Positions 55,187 to 63,954 of a stretch of DNA of 64,000 nt are shown in pieces. Every line of letters starts with the position of its first letter. Positions within the stretch are counted from its first letter, which is position 1. The notes beneath the pieces were generated by a model. It was not told where the DNA came from, searched no databases, and worked only from the letters and a program-made list of their open reading frames with translations. Source of the DNA: an uncultured Porphyromonadaceae bacterium (GTDB lineage: Bacteria; Bacteroidota; Bacteroidia; Bacteroidales; Muribaculaceae). A program made the translations under genes and the position numbers. The stretch spans positions 1 to 64,000 of the forward strand of contig CALDIF010000008.1 in assembly GCA_937901905.1 (NCBI GenBank), read 5' to 3'.

Positions 55187-55861
55187 TCAATCGTTGTACC
55201 GATAGACGAAACAGGTGGCATCGCGGCTGTTGCAGTAGACACGCAACAGGTGAACCAAGTACTCGGCATTTTCGCGCACTCGTTGCTCGTTGCCGTCGTA
55301 TCCGTTGATGAGCACCGCAACGTGACGAGTACCACGTGTCATTTTGGTGCGCTCGTTGTCGCTTGTTGGTGTGCCGACACCGCCGGCCGCATCGCGATAG
55401 ACCGGCAAACCCTCAATGTTGAGCATGCCTCGTCCGATTCCCTCGTAGGGCTCGTCGGCTCGACCAATGCCGAGTGTCAGCGTGTCACCTTGAAAGCAAT
55501 CGGCGTCAAACCCGCCGATGCTGTAGCCGTAGGCTATCGACGCAAGATTGACGAGGTCGACCAATGTGTCGCGCTGATAGAGGTCTTTGCCTTGTAACAT
55601 ACGTCTTATCAACGCCTCTGATGCCGGACGATAACGTGAAGGGTCTTTGCCGCAAGCGCGATAGACCCGGCGTGTGGCTTCGATTGCGGGCAACTGCTTG
55701 AGCGTTTCAACAGTGAGAGTCTGTCGGTAACGCTCACCAAGGGTCTCAATCTCTCTCCAAAGGACTTCGTTATAGTCGCTGTTCTCAACCGTGGCCTCGA
55801 CGCAGGCTCCGACAAATTCGGGGCAAACTCGCTCGATTTCGCGACTGACGATAATGTTCAT
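55187..55861 (-). CDS. stand-alone B3/B4 tRNA-editing-domain protein
   Basis: A 224-residue protein matching the B3/B4 domain of phenylalanyl-tRNA synthetase beta chain, found alone. The segments RPASEALIRRMLQGKDL, LVDLVNLASIAYGYSIGG and GRGMLNIEGLPVYRD are typical. Such free-standing proteins may hydrolyse mischarged tRNA, or act on other substrates; this cannot be decided here. It lies 4 bp after the Dabb gene on the same strand, so the two are coupled. Confidence 0.85.
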   Translation of the reverse strand: MNIIVSREIERVCPEFVGACVEATVENSDYNEVLWREIETLGERYRQTLTVETLKQLPAIEATRRVYRACGKDPSRYRPASEALIRRMLQGKDLYQRDTLVDLVNLASIAYGYSIGGFDADCFQGDTLTLGIGRADEPYEGIGRGMLNIEGLPVYRDAAGGVGTPTSDNERTKMTRGTRHVAVLINGYDGNEQRVRENAEYLVHLLRVYCNSRDATCFVYRYND

Positions 55862-55865
55862 GGTT

Positions 55866-56165
55866 TCAGTCCGTAATTTCGGTGTCTACACACAAGCGAC
55901 AGTCAACATGCCCCTTAAGCAACGCTGCGGCAGCAAGGTGATCGGGGTGGTTGGAGTAGGCTGCGATGTGCTCGAATTGCTCGACTTTAACGGCGAGCAT
56001 CACGTCGGCTTGCTCGCCGGGATTGATATTTACCCCGGCAACTACGTCAACAATGACATCTATCTTATCGCGCAGGGCTATAATTGCCGATGCGAACTCT
56101 GTGGCGAGACGGCGACGCTCGTCATCGTTGCCGTTTAACTTGAATATTACCGTGTGACTATACAT
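55866..56165 (-). CDS. Dabb-family (stress-responsive A/B barrel) protein
   Basis: A 99-residue protein with the dimeric alpha/beta barrel pattern: HTVIFKLNG (first strand), a helix with RDKIDVIVDVVAGVNIN, then SADVMLAVKV-like strand and HPDHLAAAALL helix. Dabb proteins range from stress proteins to small cyclases; the role is unknown. It is the first gene of the pair with the B3/B4 protein. The 276-bp gap 56166-56441 upstream holds the divergent outer-membrane gene promoter and a possible minus-strand -7 element (56357-56364). Confidence 0.85.
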   Translation of the reverse strand: MYSHTVIFKLNGNDDERRRLATEFASAIIALRDKIDVIVDVVAGVNINPGEQADVMLAVKVEQFEHIAAYSNHPDHLAAAALLKGHVDCRLCVDTEITD

Positions 56166-56409
56166 GACTATGTGTTAATTTAAGATGTTTCGACTATGTT
56201 TTTTGTCAAAAACGTAATTAAATCATTAGTTTATGTTCGTATATTTAATCGTTTGCATATCAGCGTATTGTAATTACACTATAGTTCGGGAAGTGTTGTC
56301 GCTCGCGACTCTTCCCGGTTATCAAAGAAGCAACTTGACAAACCCATGATTTTTTGCAAAATTACTAAAAAGTATTTTGATGTTGGCAGGCGGTAGTGAG
56401 TTTTTTTTG

Positions 56410-56417
56410 TAATTTTG
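56410..56417 (+). promoter_or_regulatory. probable -7 element for the outer-membrane barrel gene
   Basis: TAATTTTG, 24 bp before the ATG at 56442. A TTG lies 24 bp upstream, a little outside the normal spacing. Confidence 0.6.
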
Positions 56418-56441
56418 CAGTTCGAAATTCAAAAAAGTGTA

Positions 56442-57671
56442 ATGAGACGTTACGATATTATAGTCACTATTATATTGTTGATTTCCGGTGTGTCGAGGTC
56501 ATCTGCTCAGGCTATACCGCCCGAAGAAATGTTGGTTATTGCCGACTCGACACTGTACGCATCACAACCCGTTGCAGCCGACACTGTGCTTGTCGACAGC
56601 GTTGCGAAGCCTCATCGCAATTTGTTACAACGTGTGATCGATTATTTTTCGGAAACCGAAGAGGAAGTTATAGCCAATGCCAATAAAAAATTCCGTGTAA
56701 GTATCCTCGGCGGTCCCAATTTTTCCAGTGATACCGGCTTCGGCATCGGTCTTGCCGGCGTCGCAACCTATCGTCTTAACGGTTGTGATGCTCCGATGCA
56801 GCCGAGCTCTCAAACCCTTTTTGCCAATTATACCACAAAGGGTTTTTGGTCGGTAGGTGTGCAGGGAACCACCTTGTTCCTCGGCGAGCGCATGCGCATG
56901 AACAGCGAGTTGGTGGTGAATTATTCACCACGGCGATTTTGGGGCATAGGTTACGAGCGTGGCGAGGTGAATGACGGATATACGGGACTTCATCAGTATG
57001 ATGCACGAGTGTTGTTGGAGATGCTGTTCGGCATTCACGGAAAGTTTTATGTCGGACCTGCCGTACGTTGGGACTATGCACGCAGTGGTGAAACAGAACG
57101 CATTGAGTTATTCGAGGGGCAAGATCGTGTGGTGCGTAATTACGGTTTCGGAGTCGTGGCACTCTACGATAGTCGTGACGTGATGACAAATGCTTATAGC
57201 GGATGGTACGTATATTTGGGTCAGTTATTCCGCCCAAAGTTCCTTGCTAACCATTATTCTTTCTCTACGACCGACATCAAGTTGTGTCATTACCGCTCGT
57301 TGTGGACGGGGGGTGTCCTTGCCGGAGAAATTCGTTCTACGTTCAACTTCGGCAACCCGTCGTGGGCAATGATGAGTCTGTTAGGCACCCCCGGCACAAT
57401 GCGTGGCTATTATAAAGGACGCTACCGCGACAAACACATCACCACGGTACAAGTTGAACTGCGTCAACGAGTGTATAAGCGTAGCGGATTGGTCGTGTGG
57501 GGTGGCGGTGGCAGTGTTTATCACGACAGCGAGTCATTCAAGCATTGGTTACCCAACTACGGCATCGGTTATCGCTTCGAGTTCCGCAACCGCGTTAATG
57601 TGCGTCTTGATTACGGCTTCGGCAAAGGAGGACAAAACGGATTTTTGTTCCATATAAACGAAGCATTTTGA
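56442..57671 (+). CDS. outer-membrane beta-barrel protein (BamA/TamA-like surface antigen)
   Basis: A 409-residue exported protein with a signal peptide (residues 1-23, SSAQA). A short N-terminal linker is followed by a 12-16 strand barrel rich in Gly, Tyr and Arg (FSSDTGFGIGLAGVATYRL, GTPGTMRGYYKGRYRDKH resembling the lid-strand VRGF/Y loop of Omp85 proteins), ending in Phe (HINEAF). No POTRA domains are visible, so it is a short Omp85-type barrel. Function unknown. Confidence 0.82.
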   Translation: MRRYDIIVTIILLISGVSRSSAQAIPPEEMLVIADSTLYASQPVAADTVLVDSVAKPHRNLLQRVIDYFSETEEEVIANANKKFRVSILGGPNFSSDTGFGIGLAGVATYRLNGCDAPMQPSSQTLFANYTTKGFWSVGVQGTTLFLGERMRMNSELVVNYSPRRFWGIGYERGEVNDGYTGLHQYDARVLLEMLFGIHGKFYVGPAVRWDYARSGETERIELFEGQDRVVRNYGFGVVALYDSRDVMTNAYSGWYVYLGQLFRPKFLANHYSFSTTDIKLCHYRSLWTGGVLAGEIRSTFNFGNPSWAMMSLLGTPGTMRGYYKGRYRDKHITTVQVELRQRVYKRSGLVVWGGGGSVYHDSESFKHWLPNYGIGYRFEFRNRVNVRLDYGFGKGGQNGFLFHINEAF

Positions 57672-57739
57672 CCTTGTCGGTCATCGGGAGGTGTAAGGCA
57701 ATGACCCGATAAATCCAAATCAGTCTAAATTCATTGACA

Positions 57740-59452
57740 ATGAAATCTCTTTGGTATAATTTAAACCGATTATTTGCAGAACCTAAATTTCATTATTGGT
57801 ACATACTCTTAGTGTTCATGTTGCCTAACCTCGGCATGTTTTACACCGAGAGTACCGGTTTACTCACTCGTGTGGTGGCTGTGATATTGCCGTTAGGTGT
57901 ATACATGTGCCTGTTGACCCTTGCCAATCGCGTCGGAAAAGTGTTTTGGTGGGTATTCCCGTTGGTTATCGTTATCGCGTGGCAATTTTTCCTGCTGTTC
58001 CTTTTCGGCGAAAGTCCCATCGCGGTTGACATGTTCTTGAACTTGGCAACCACTAACGTGACCGAGGTTAACGAGTTGTTGGGCAATATGTTGAGTATTA
58101 TGGCATTGGTGGTGCTGCTCTATGGCGGAGCGATAGCACTGTCGGTGGTGTCACTGCGATGCGAGCGAGTGATGGGGCACTCGTTTAAACGCACGATGCG
58201 TTTGGCAGGTACGGCGGTTATTTTTTTGGGTGTATGGTTGTTAGCGATTAATTACGTTGTCGACAAGCGTTTCAAGTTGCAGGACGATGTGTTTCCGGTC
58301 AATGGCGTGTATAACCTCGGGATTGCGGTTGACCGCTACGTTGACGGTGTACGACGTGTTGACGATTGGCGCACCTTCGATGCCCACGCCGTGAGTGCTC
58401 GCAGTGACACAGTGCCCGAGGTGTACATCTTCGTGATAGGGGAGACCTCACGTGCTGCAAACTATGCTATATTGGGTTATGAACGTCCTACAACTCCGCG
58501 TCTGAGTGCATTGGGCGACAGCATTGTGGTGTTTGATAATGCCGTGACGATGAGTAACACCACTCACAAGAGCGTTCCGTTGTTACTATCCGGTGTGGCA
58601 TCGGAGGGTAATATGGACAGTTTGTATACTCAAAGCGGTCTGATAAAGGCTTTTGCTTCCACCGGTTTTCAAACGGCTTATTACAGCAACCAACGTCGCA
58701 ACCACTCCTTTATTGACAGGCTAGGCAGTGAGGCTGCCGAGGTGAAGTTTTTGAAAGACAGTTTGCTGTTGGCAGGCGTGTACGACGAGGAATTGTTGCG
58801 ATTGGTTGACGACCGTTTGTCACGCTACGACGGCGGTAAATTGTTGATTGTGTTGCACGCTTATGGTTCACATTTCAAGTATAACGATCGTTATCCGCAT
58901 GAACATGCCGTGTTCCTCCCCGATGAGGCAATCAGCGCCGAGGCGCAATTCCGTGATGTGTTGATAAATGCCTATGACAACACAATTGCATACACCGATT
59001 TTCTCGTCGGTTCGCTGGTTGAGCGACTTGACAGCCTGCATGTCCCCTCGGTGTTGGTCTTCACGAGTGACCATGGTGAAGATATATTCGATGACAGTCG
59101 CGGTCGTTTCTTGCATGCCTCACCGTTGCCCACTTACTGGCACTTGCATGTGCCTCTCGTCGTGTGGGCATCACAACCCTATCGCGAGCAGTGGGGAGAC
59201 AAGTGGTCGGCACTCGTGTCCAATGCCCGTCGTCCCGTATCGACCAACATGGTGATGTATCACACGTTGCTCGATATGGCAGGCATTTCTACGGTGCTGA
59301 CGCGCGACTCGTTGTCGCTTGCCGGTGACAGTTATTGTGAGCCGGCTCGCCTCTATGTGACCGATCACAACGAGTTTGTCCCTCTCGACCGTGCCGGTCT
59401 CAAGCAAGTCGATATTGACTGTTTCACCGCTCGTGGCATGGAAGTGAAGTAA
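57740..59452 (+). CDS. phosphoethanolamine transferase (EptA-type, sulfatase fold)
   Basis: A 570-residue inner-membrane enzyme. Five N-terminal membrane helices (residues ~20-175) precede a periplasmic alkaline-phosphatase-like domain. The metal motif is GETSRAANYAILGY, the nucleophile Thr sits in SNTTHKSVPLLL (about residue 275), and metal ligands follow in FTSDHGEDIF. Members transfer phosphoethanolamine from phosphatidylethanolamine to lipid A or glycans, reducing negative charge and susceptibility to cationic peptides. The substrate is inferred from the family. A TTG at 57734 is in frame; ATG 57740 is preferred. Confidence 0.9.
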   Translation: MKSLWYNLNRLFAEPKFHYWYILLVFMLPNLGMFYTESTGLLTRVVAVILPLGVYMCLLTLANRVGKVFWWVFPLVIVIAWQFFLLFLFGESPIAVDMFLNLATTNVTEVNELLGNMLSIMALVVLLYGGAIALSVVSLRCERVMGHSFKRTMRLAGTAVIFLGVWLLAINYVVDKRFKLQDDVFPVNGVYNLGIAVDRYVDGVRRVDDWRTFDAHAVSARSDTVPEVYIFVIGETSRAANYAILGYERPTTPRLSALGDSIVVFDNAVTMSNTTHKSVPLLLSGVASEGNMDSLYTQSGLIKAFASTGFQTAYYSNQRRNHSFIDRLGSEAAEVKFLKDSLLLAGVYDEELLRLVDDRLSRYDGGKLLIVLHAYGSHFKYNDRYPHEHAVFLPDEAISAEAQFRDVLINAYDNTIAYTDFLVGSLVERLDSLHVPSVLVFTSDHGEDIFDDSRGRFLHASPLPTYWHLHVPLVVWASQPYREQWGDKWSALVSNARRPVSTNMVMYHTLLDMAGISTVLTRDSLSLAGDSYCEPARLYVTDHNEFVPLDRAGLKQVDIDCFTARGMEVK

Positions 59453-59566
59453 CCATGTAGACCATCGTCCGAGGTTGACAGTGCTGCAGTCCGACTGACA
59501 CGACACTGCCAAGTGTGACACAAAAATTGTGACATAATGTCAGTAAAATAATGTGTGCCTCTACTG

Positions 59567-59582
59567 TGGCACATTGCTTGCA
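59567..59582 (+). promoter_or_regulatory. sigma-54-type -24/-12 element upstream of dnaK
   Basis: TGGCAC, 5 bp, TTGCA: the GG and GC dinucleotides are exactly 10 bp apart, matching the RpoN consensus TGGCACr-N4-TTGCw. It lies 81 bp before dnaK. No TAnnTTTG housekeeping element is apparent in the 211-bp gap. Two TGTGACA repeats (59514 and 59528) lie just upstream. Confidence 0.45.
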
Positions 59583-59663
59583 GATGTGTTGGCGACATTC
59601 GTGCTATGATGCCGAGTGTCATCAACACATTTTTTTTGAAATAAATTAAAAACATATACTATT

Positions 59664-61595
59664 ATGGGTAAGATTATCGGAATAGATTTAGGCACGACCA
59701 ACTCGTGCGTATCGGTGCTCGAGGGAAGCAACCCTGTTGTAATTCCCAATAGCGAGGGCCGCAACACCACCCCGAGTGTGGTGGCATTTAAGGATAACGG
59801 TGAGCGCATCGTGGGCGACCCGGCAAAACGTCAGGCTATCATGAACCCCACGGGCACTGTGTTCTCAATCAAGCGATTCATGGGCGAGCAAATCGGTCAT
59901 GTGCGCGGTGATGTGGAGCGTATGCCCTATAAGGTGGTCGACAACGGTAACGGTCAACCCCGTGTCTTGATAGGTGATCGTCAATATACACCCCAAGAAA
60001 TCTCGGCAATGATTCTCCAAAAGATGAAAAAGACTGCCGAAGATTACCTCGGAACGACTGTTGACGAGGCAGTGATTACCGTGCCGGCATATTTCAACGA
60101 TGCGCAGCGTAAGGCGACCAAGGAAGCCGGAGAGATTGCCGGACTCAAGGTTCAGCGCATTATCAACGAGCCTACGGCAGCAGCGTTGGCCTACGGACTC
60201 GACAAAGAGACCGATGACAAGAATATAGCGGTATTTGACCTCGGTGGCGGTACGTTTGATATTTCAATTCTCAATATCTTCGGTAACGTGATAGAGGTGA
60301 AGTCGACCAACGGTGACACTCACCTCGGCGGTGACGACTTTGACCAACGCATTATCAACTGGCTTGCCGAAGAGTTCAAGAACGACAACCCCGGCATTGA
60401 CCTCCGCCGTGACCCCATGGCAATGCAACGACTCAAGGAGGCTGCCGAGAAAGCTAAGATCGAACTCTCAAGTTCGACCGCTACCGAGATTAACCTGCCG
60501 TACATCATGCAGGTGGACATGATGCCCAAGCACCTCGTACGAACCCTCACGCGAGCCAAGTTCGAGCAGTTGTGCGACGACCTTATTCAAGCGACACTCG
60601 AACCGTGTCGCAAGGCACTGAGCGATGCCGGATTGAGCACGAGCGAAATTCATGAAGTAATTCTTGTCGGAGGCTCGACTCGTATCCCCGCTATACAACA
60701 GGTGGTCGAGAAGTTCTTCGGCAAAGCCCCGAGCAAGGGTGTCAATCCCGACGAGGTCGTTGCTGTGGGCGCGGCTATCCAGGGTGGTGTGATAACCGGC
60801 GAAGTGAAGGACGTGTTGTTGCTTGACGTGGTTCCCCTCTCGGTGGGTATTGAGACCTTGGGTGGAGTGATGACCAAACTCATTGATGCCAACACCACAA
60901 TCCCGACCCAAAAGAGTCAGGTGTTCAGTACCGCAGCCGACAACCAGCCCGAGGTGGAGATACATGTTTTGCAGGGTGAGCGTCCCATGGCACGCGATTG
61001 CAAGACCTTGGGTAAATTCCATCTCGACGGCATCGCCCCGGCACCGCGTGGTATTCCGCAAATTGAAGTTACGTTCGATATTGATGCTAACGGTATCATG
61101 CAGGTGTCTGCCAAGGACAAGGCGACAGGCAAGGAGCAGAGCATACGCATTGAGGCTTCGAGCGGTTTGACCGATGCCGAGATCCAACGCATGAAAGACG
61201 AGGCTGCCGCAAATGCAGCCGCCGATGCCAAGGAGCGCGAGCGTATTGATAAGATTAATCAAGCCGATGCTTTGATCTTCCAAACCGAGAAGACACTCAA
61301 GGATGCCGGTGACAAGTTACCGGCCGACACTAAAGCGAACATCGAGAATGCTCTCAACCGCCTGCGCGATGCACACAAGGCACAAGACCTTGATGCTATT
61401 GACGCTGCAAGCAAGGAACTCACCGAACTGTTCGGCGCGATGTACCAAGCACAGCAACAAGCACAGCAAGCCGGTGGTGCAGGTAACCCCTTTGGCGGTG
61501 CCGATCCTTTCGGCGGTAACAACCCGTTCGACGGAGGCGGTCAAGCCGGTAACGACAACGGTCCGCAAGACACCAGTTACGAGGAAGTGAAATAA
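59664..61595 (+). CDS. dnaK: molecular chaperone DnaK (Hsp70)
   Basis: A 643-residue Hsp70 that binds unfolded peptides in an ATP cycle. The nucleotide domain has [13 protein letters not shown], the [16 protein letters not shown] loop and [11 protein letters not shown]; the substrate domain starts near residue 390 ([17 protein letters not shown]), and the flexible tail is Gly/Asn-rich, ending EEVK. No grpE, dnaJ or hrcA neighbours are present. The upstream region has a sigma-54-like element and TGTGACA repeats, and no CIRCE repeat was seen. Confidence 0.98.
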   Translation: MGKIIGIDLGTTNSCVSVLEGSNPVVIPNSEGRNTTPSVVAFKDNGERIVGDPAKRQAIMNPTGTVFSIKRFMGEQIGHVRGDVERMPYKVVDNGNGQPRVLIGDRQYTPQEISAMILQKMKKTAEDYLGTTVDEAVITVPAYFNDAQRKATKEAGEIAGLKVQRIINEPTAAALAYGLDKETDDKNIAVFDLGGGTFDISILNIFGNVIEVKSTNGDTHLGGDDFDQRIINWLAEEFKNDNPGIDLRRDPMAMQRLKEAAEKAKIELSSSTATEINLPYIMQVDMMPKHLVRTLTRAKFEQLCDDLIQATLEPCRKALSDAGLSTSEIHEVILVGGSTRIPAIQQVVEKFFGKAPSKGVNPDEVVAVGAAIQGGVITGEVKDVLLLDVVPLSVGIETLGGVMTKLIDANTTIPTQKSQVFSTAADNQPEVEIHVLQGERPMARDCKTLGKFHLDGIAPAPRGIPQIEVTFDIDANGIMQVSAKDKATGKEQSIRIEASSGLTDAEIQRMKDEAAANAAADAKERERIDKINQADALIFQTEKTLKDAGDKLPADTKANIENALNRLRDAHKAQDLDAIDAASKELTELFGAMYQAQQQAQQAGGAGNPFGGADPFGGNNPFDGGGQAGNDNGPQDTSYEEVK

Positions 61596-61623
61596 CCCGT
61601 TCAAAGGCTTACATGGTCAATAT

Positions 61624-61660
61624 GCGATGGGCGCGAGATTTCGTGCCCATCGCTGTTTGT
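61624..61660 (+). terminator. intrinsic terminator of dnaK
   Basis: A perfect 9-bp stem (GCGATGGGC with GCCCATCGC) closes a 12-nt loop, followed by TGTTTGT. The U-tract is modest. Confidence 0.75.
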
Positions 61661-61721
61661 CGGTGAGAGTGGGCGAGCGGTTTGGTCGTGTGTCTCGTCA
61701 TGATTGAGTATCACACATATT

Positions 61722-61991
61722 AAAATAAGGAGGGCAATAGTCGCTTTAATGTGACTATTGCCCTCCTCTATGAAAATCCACACCAAAGGATGTGATGAAA
61801 CTCCGATTAAAACAAGGTTTGAGGGCACACCATACCGCTGTAATCCTCCGTCGCAACCGGTGCGAATCCCTTTACGGGTTGAGGCCCGCCATTAGCATGA
61901 GTACTTTCTCGGCATTTCACAATTATTTGAAGAGTATCCCGATCTTCTTTGATGTGGAAAAATGTCAATGAACGCCGTTGCTCCTATCAAC
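61722..61991 (-). ncRNA. structured stand-alone small RNA of unknown class (possibly 6S-like)
   Basis: A transcription unit of about 270 nt without a convincing ORF, bounded by a consensus promoter (61996-62027) and a strong terminator. It forms a closing 12-bp long-range helix between plus coordinates 61947-61958 and 61777-61788, whose only non-Watson-Crick position is G-U in the minus-strand RNA but C-A in the plus strand. Inside are a second helix pair (TGTGA and CCGA with their partners), a GAAGA/TCTTC hairpin, a CCCGTAAAGGG hairpin and a CGCA/TGCG hairpin. The rod-like form recalls 6S RNA, but I cannot match a known class. It is convergent with dnaK. Confidence 0.72.
61728..61767 (-). 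terminator. terminator of the minus-strand small RNA
   Basis: A perfect 15-bp stem (61728-61742 with 61753-61767) closes a 10-nt loop. On the minus strand it is followed by TTATTTTAATA, a U-rich tail; on the plus strand no T-tract follows. Confidence 0.85.
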
Positions 61992-61995
61992 AGTG

Positions 61996-62027
61996 CAAAG
62001 TTACTAAAAATTCCTTTTCTCACCAAA
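61996..62027 (-). promoter_or_regulatory. Bacteroidetes-type promoter for the minus-strand small RNA
   Basis: On the minus strand, TTTG (62024-62027), a 20-bp spacer, then TAACTTTG (61996-62003). No protein gene lies downstream on that strand, so it drives the small RNA. Confidence 0.82.
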
Positions 62028-62125
62028 TATATGGGGATAATTAAAAAAAGTTTGAAAAACAATGAAAAAATTTGAGATTATGCAGTGAAATGTATAAATA
62101 TCCTTTTTTATACAAAATTATTGTG

Positions 62126-62133
62126 TATATTTG
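62126..62133 (+). promoter_or_regulatory. probable -7 element for the trpB2 gene
   Basis: TATATTTG, 43 bp before the ATG. The region around is very AT-rich and has no TTTG at the -33 position. No Trp attenuator or leader peptide is visible. Confidence 0.55.
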
Positions 62134-62176
62134 CAACAAAATTAAGTCAAATATTCAATAATTATTCATTTTTGCA

Positions 62177-63538
62177 ATGACAACTAAAAAATTTTTACTT
62201 AACGAGCAAGACATTCCCCAAGCATGGTATAATGTTATTGCCGACATGCCGGTGAAGCCGCAACCCATGATTCACCCGGCGACTCACAAGCCCATTACAG
62301 CCGAGGACTTGTATCCGTTGTTCAGTCGTGCTGCGAGTGATCAAGAAGTGAACTACACCGATCGCTTCATCGAGATTCCCGAGGAAGTCCGCGAGTTATA
62401 TCGCATTTGGCGTCCCACTCCACTCGTGCGTGCCGAGGGACTTGAACGAGCCCTCGATACTCCGGCGCACATATATTTCAAGAACGAGAGTGTCAGCCCT
62501 GTCGGTTCGCACAAACTCAACAGTGCTATCGCGCAGGCCTATTATTGCAAGTCCGAAGGCATTACCAATATTACCACCGAGACAGGTGCCGGTCAGTGGG
62601 GTGCTGCATTATCGCTTGCAGCAAAGCACTTCGGACTCGAACTCGCGGTATATATGGTTAAGATTTCCTATGAGCAGAAACCTTACCGCCGCTCAATCAT
62701 GCAGACCTATGGTGCCGAGGTGATTGCATCGCCGAGCATGAGCACCAAGGCGGGTCGCAAGGTGATTACCGACCACCCCAACTACAGCGGTTCGTTAGGC
62801 ACGGCAATCAGTGAGGCCGTTGAATTGGCAATGACTACACCCAATTGTAAATATGTGCTCGGTTCGGTGCTCAACCATGTGGCCTTGCACCAAACGGTAA
62901 TAGGATTGGAGGCGGAAAAACAAATGGAGATGGCCGGCGAAATGCCCGACACGGTTATTGCATGCTTCGGTGGTGGCAGCAACTTCAGCGGATTGGCTTT
63001 CCCCTTCTTGCGTCATAACCTCGTTAACGGCGCCAACATTCGTTTTATCGCTGCCGAACCCGAGAGTTGCCCCAAACTCACCCGTGGCGAGTTCCAATAT
63101 GACTTCGGAGATGAGACCGGTTACACACCGCTTATCCCGATGTATACGCTCGGTCATAACTTCGCGCCGGCCAATATTCATGCAGGCGGACTGCGTTACC
63201 ACGGCGGCGGTGCTATCGTGAGCCAACTCATGCACGACGGTTTGATTGACGCTGTTGATATACCTCAATTGGAAACCTTTAAGGCTGCCACGATGTTCGC
63301 CCGTAGCGAGGGCATTATCCCCGCGCCCGAGTCCTCTCATGCCATCGCTGCTGCAGTGCGCGAAGCGTTGCGCGCCAAAGAAGAGGGTAAGAAGAAAGTT
63401 ATTTTATTCAATCTGTCGGGTCACGGCTTGATTGACATGACTGCCTACGACCGTTACTTCTCCAACGACTTGAGCAACTACACTGTGAGTGATGAAGAAA
63501 TTGCTGCCGGCACATCTCAACTGGAGAAGTTGCTGTGA
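62177..63538 (+). CDS. TrpB2-type tryptophan synthase beta chain
   Basis: A 453-residue PLP enzyme of the TrpB-like (TrpB2) group. The PLP Lys is Lys113 in GSHKLNSA, the phosphate loop is GGGSNFSG, and the long N-terminal segment (MTTKKFLLNEQDIPQAWYN) is typical of TrpB2. Canonical TrpB1 is ~395 residues and partners TrpA; TrpB2 proteins are longer and often lack a nearby trpA, as here. It may make Trp from indole and serine as a salvage enzyme, or use O-phosphoserine; the partner is unknown. Confidence 0.93.
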   Translation: MTTKKFLLNEQDIPQAWYNVIADMPVKPQPMIHPATHKPITAEDLYPLFSRAASDQEVNYTDRFIEIPEEVRELYRIWRPTPLVRAEGLERALDTPAHIYFKNESVSPVGSHKLNSAIAQAYYCKSEGITNITTETGAGQWGAALSLAAKHFGLELAVYMVKISYEQKPYRRSIMQTYGAEVIASPSMSTKAGRKVITDHPNYSGSLGTAISEAVELAMTTPNCKYVLGSVLNHVALHQTVIGLEAEKQMEMAGEMPDTVIACFGGGSNFSGLAFPFLRHNLVNGANIRFIAAEPESCPKLTRGEFQYDFGDETGYTPLIPMYTLGHNFAPANIHAGGLRYHGGGAIVSQLMHDGLIDAVDIPQLETFKAATMFARSEGIIPAPESSHAIAAAVREALRAKEEGKKKVILFNLSGHGLIDMTAYDRYFSNDLSNYTVSDEEIAAGTSQLEKLL

Positions 63539-63648
63539 GCGGTAATAAGGATAGGCAAGAAATGGCAAGAACCTGCTTGACTACTCATTGAGTATATGGA
63601 ATTTTAACCGAAATTCGCAGTGTTTCTGTCGCATATCGACTGCGACGT

Positions 63649-63690
63649 TTGAGTGTGCGTGGCGTTCCGCTTAGCACACTCAACTCTTTT
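63649..63690 (+). terminator. terminator after trpB2
   Basis: A perfect 10-bp stem (TTGAGTGTGC with GCACACTCAA) is followed by CTCTTTTTA. A second, smaller hairpin (GTCGCA/TGCGAC at 63628-63646) lies just before it. Confidence 0.82.
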
Positions 63691-63946
63691 TAGTTATTGG
63701 TGTGTCTATATAATACGGTGCGTTGCTCATGTGTTCCCCTGTGGTTACAACATGTGGCATGGTGGAATACAGATGTTAAAGAATTTGTAAATCGTCTTTG
63801 TTATGTGCTGCGTAACCTGTGTTTTCGCTTTGACAGAATTGAGACATTGCAGTAAATTGGTTTGGGTTCGAGTTAAAGTTTGTTAAATTTTAGGGTTGGT
63901 GCTATGCTTGAGGTGGGGTTGTGGTGGCGGTGTGGAGAAAATGTTG
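63691..63946. other. intergenic region at the window end
   Basis: About 256 bp between the trpB2 terminator and the final promoter. I see no ORF, RNA gene or repeat here. Confidence 0.5.
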
Positions 63947-63954
63947 TACCTTTG
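63947..63954 (+). promoter_or_regulatory. probable -7 element at the window edge
   Basis: TACCTTTG matches the consensus, with a TTG 25 bp upstream. The transcript runs off the window, so the gene it serves is not seen. Confidence 0.6.

Noticed and set aside
60468..61283. 271-codon open frame antisense to dnaK
   Set aside because: It lies wholly opposite a highly conserved gene, has no promoter or family motif, and is explained by codon bias in dnaK.
61850..61900. Cobalamin-riboswitch-like words GGTGCGAATCC and GCCCGCC on the plus strand
   Set aside because: The conserved B12 box and the rest of the core are missing, and the promoter and terminator show transcription on the opposite strand.
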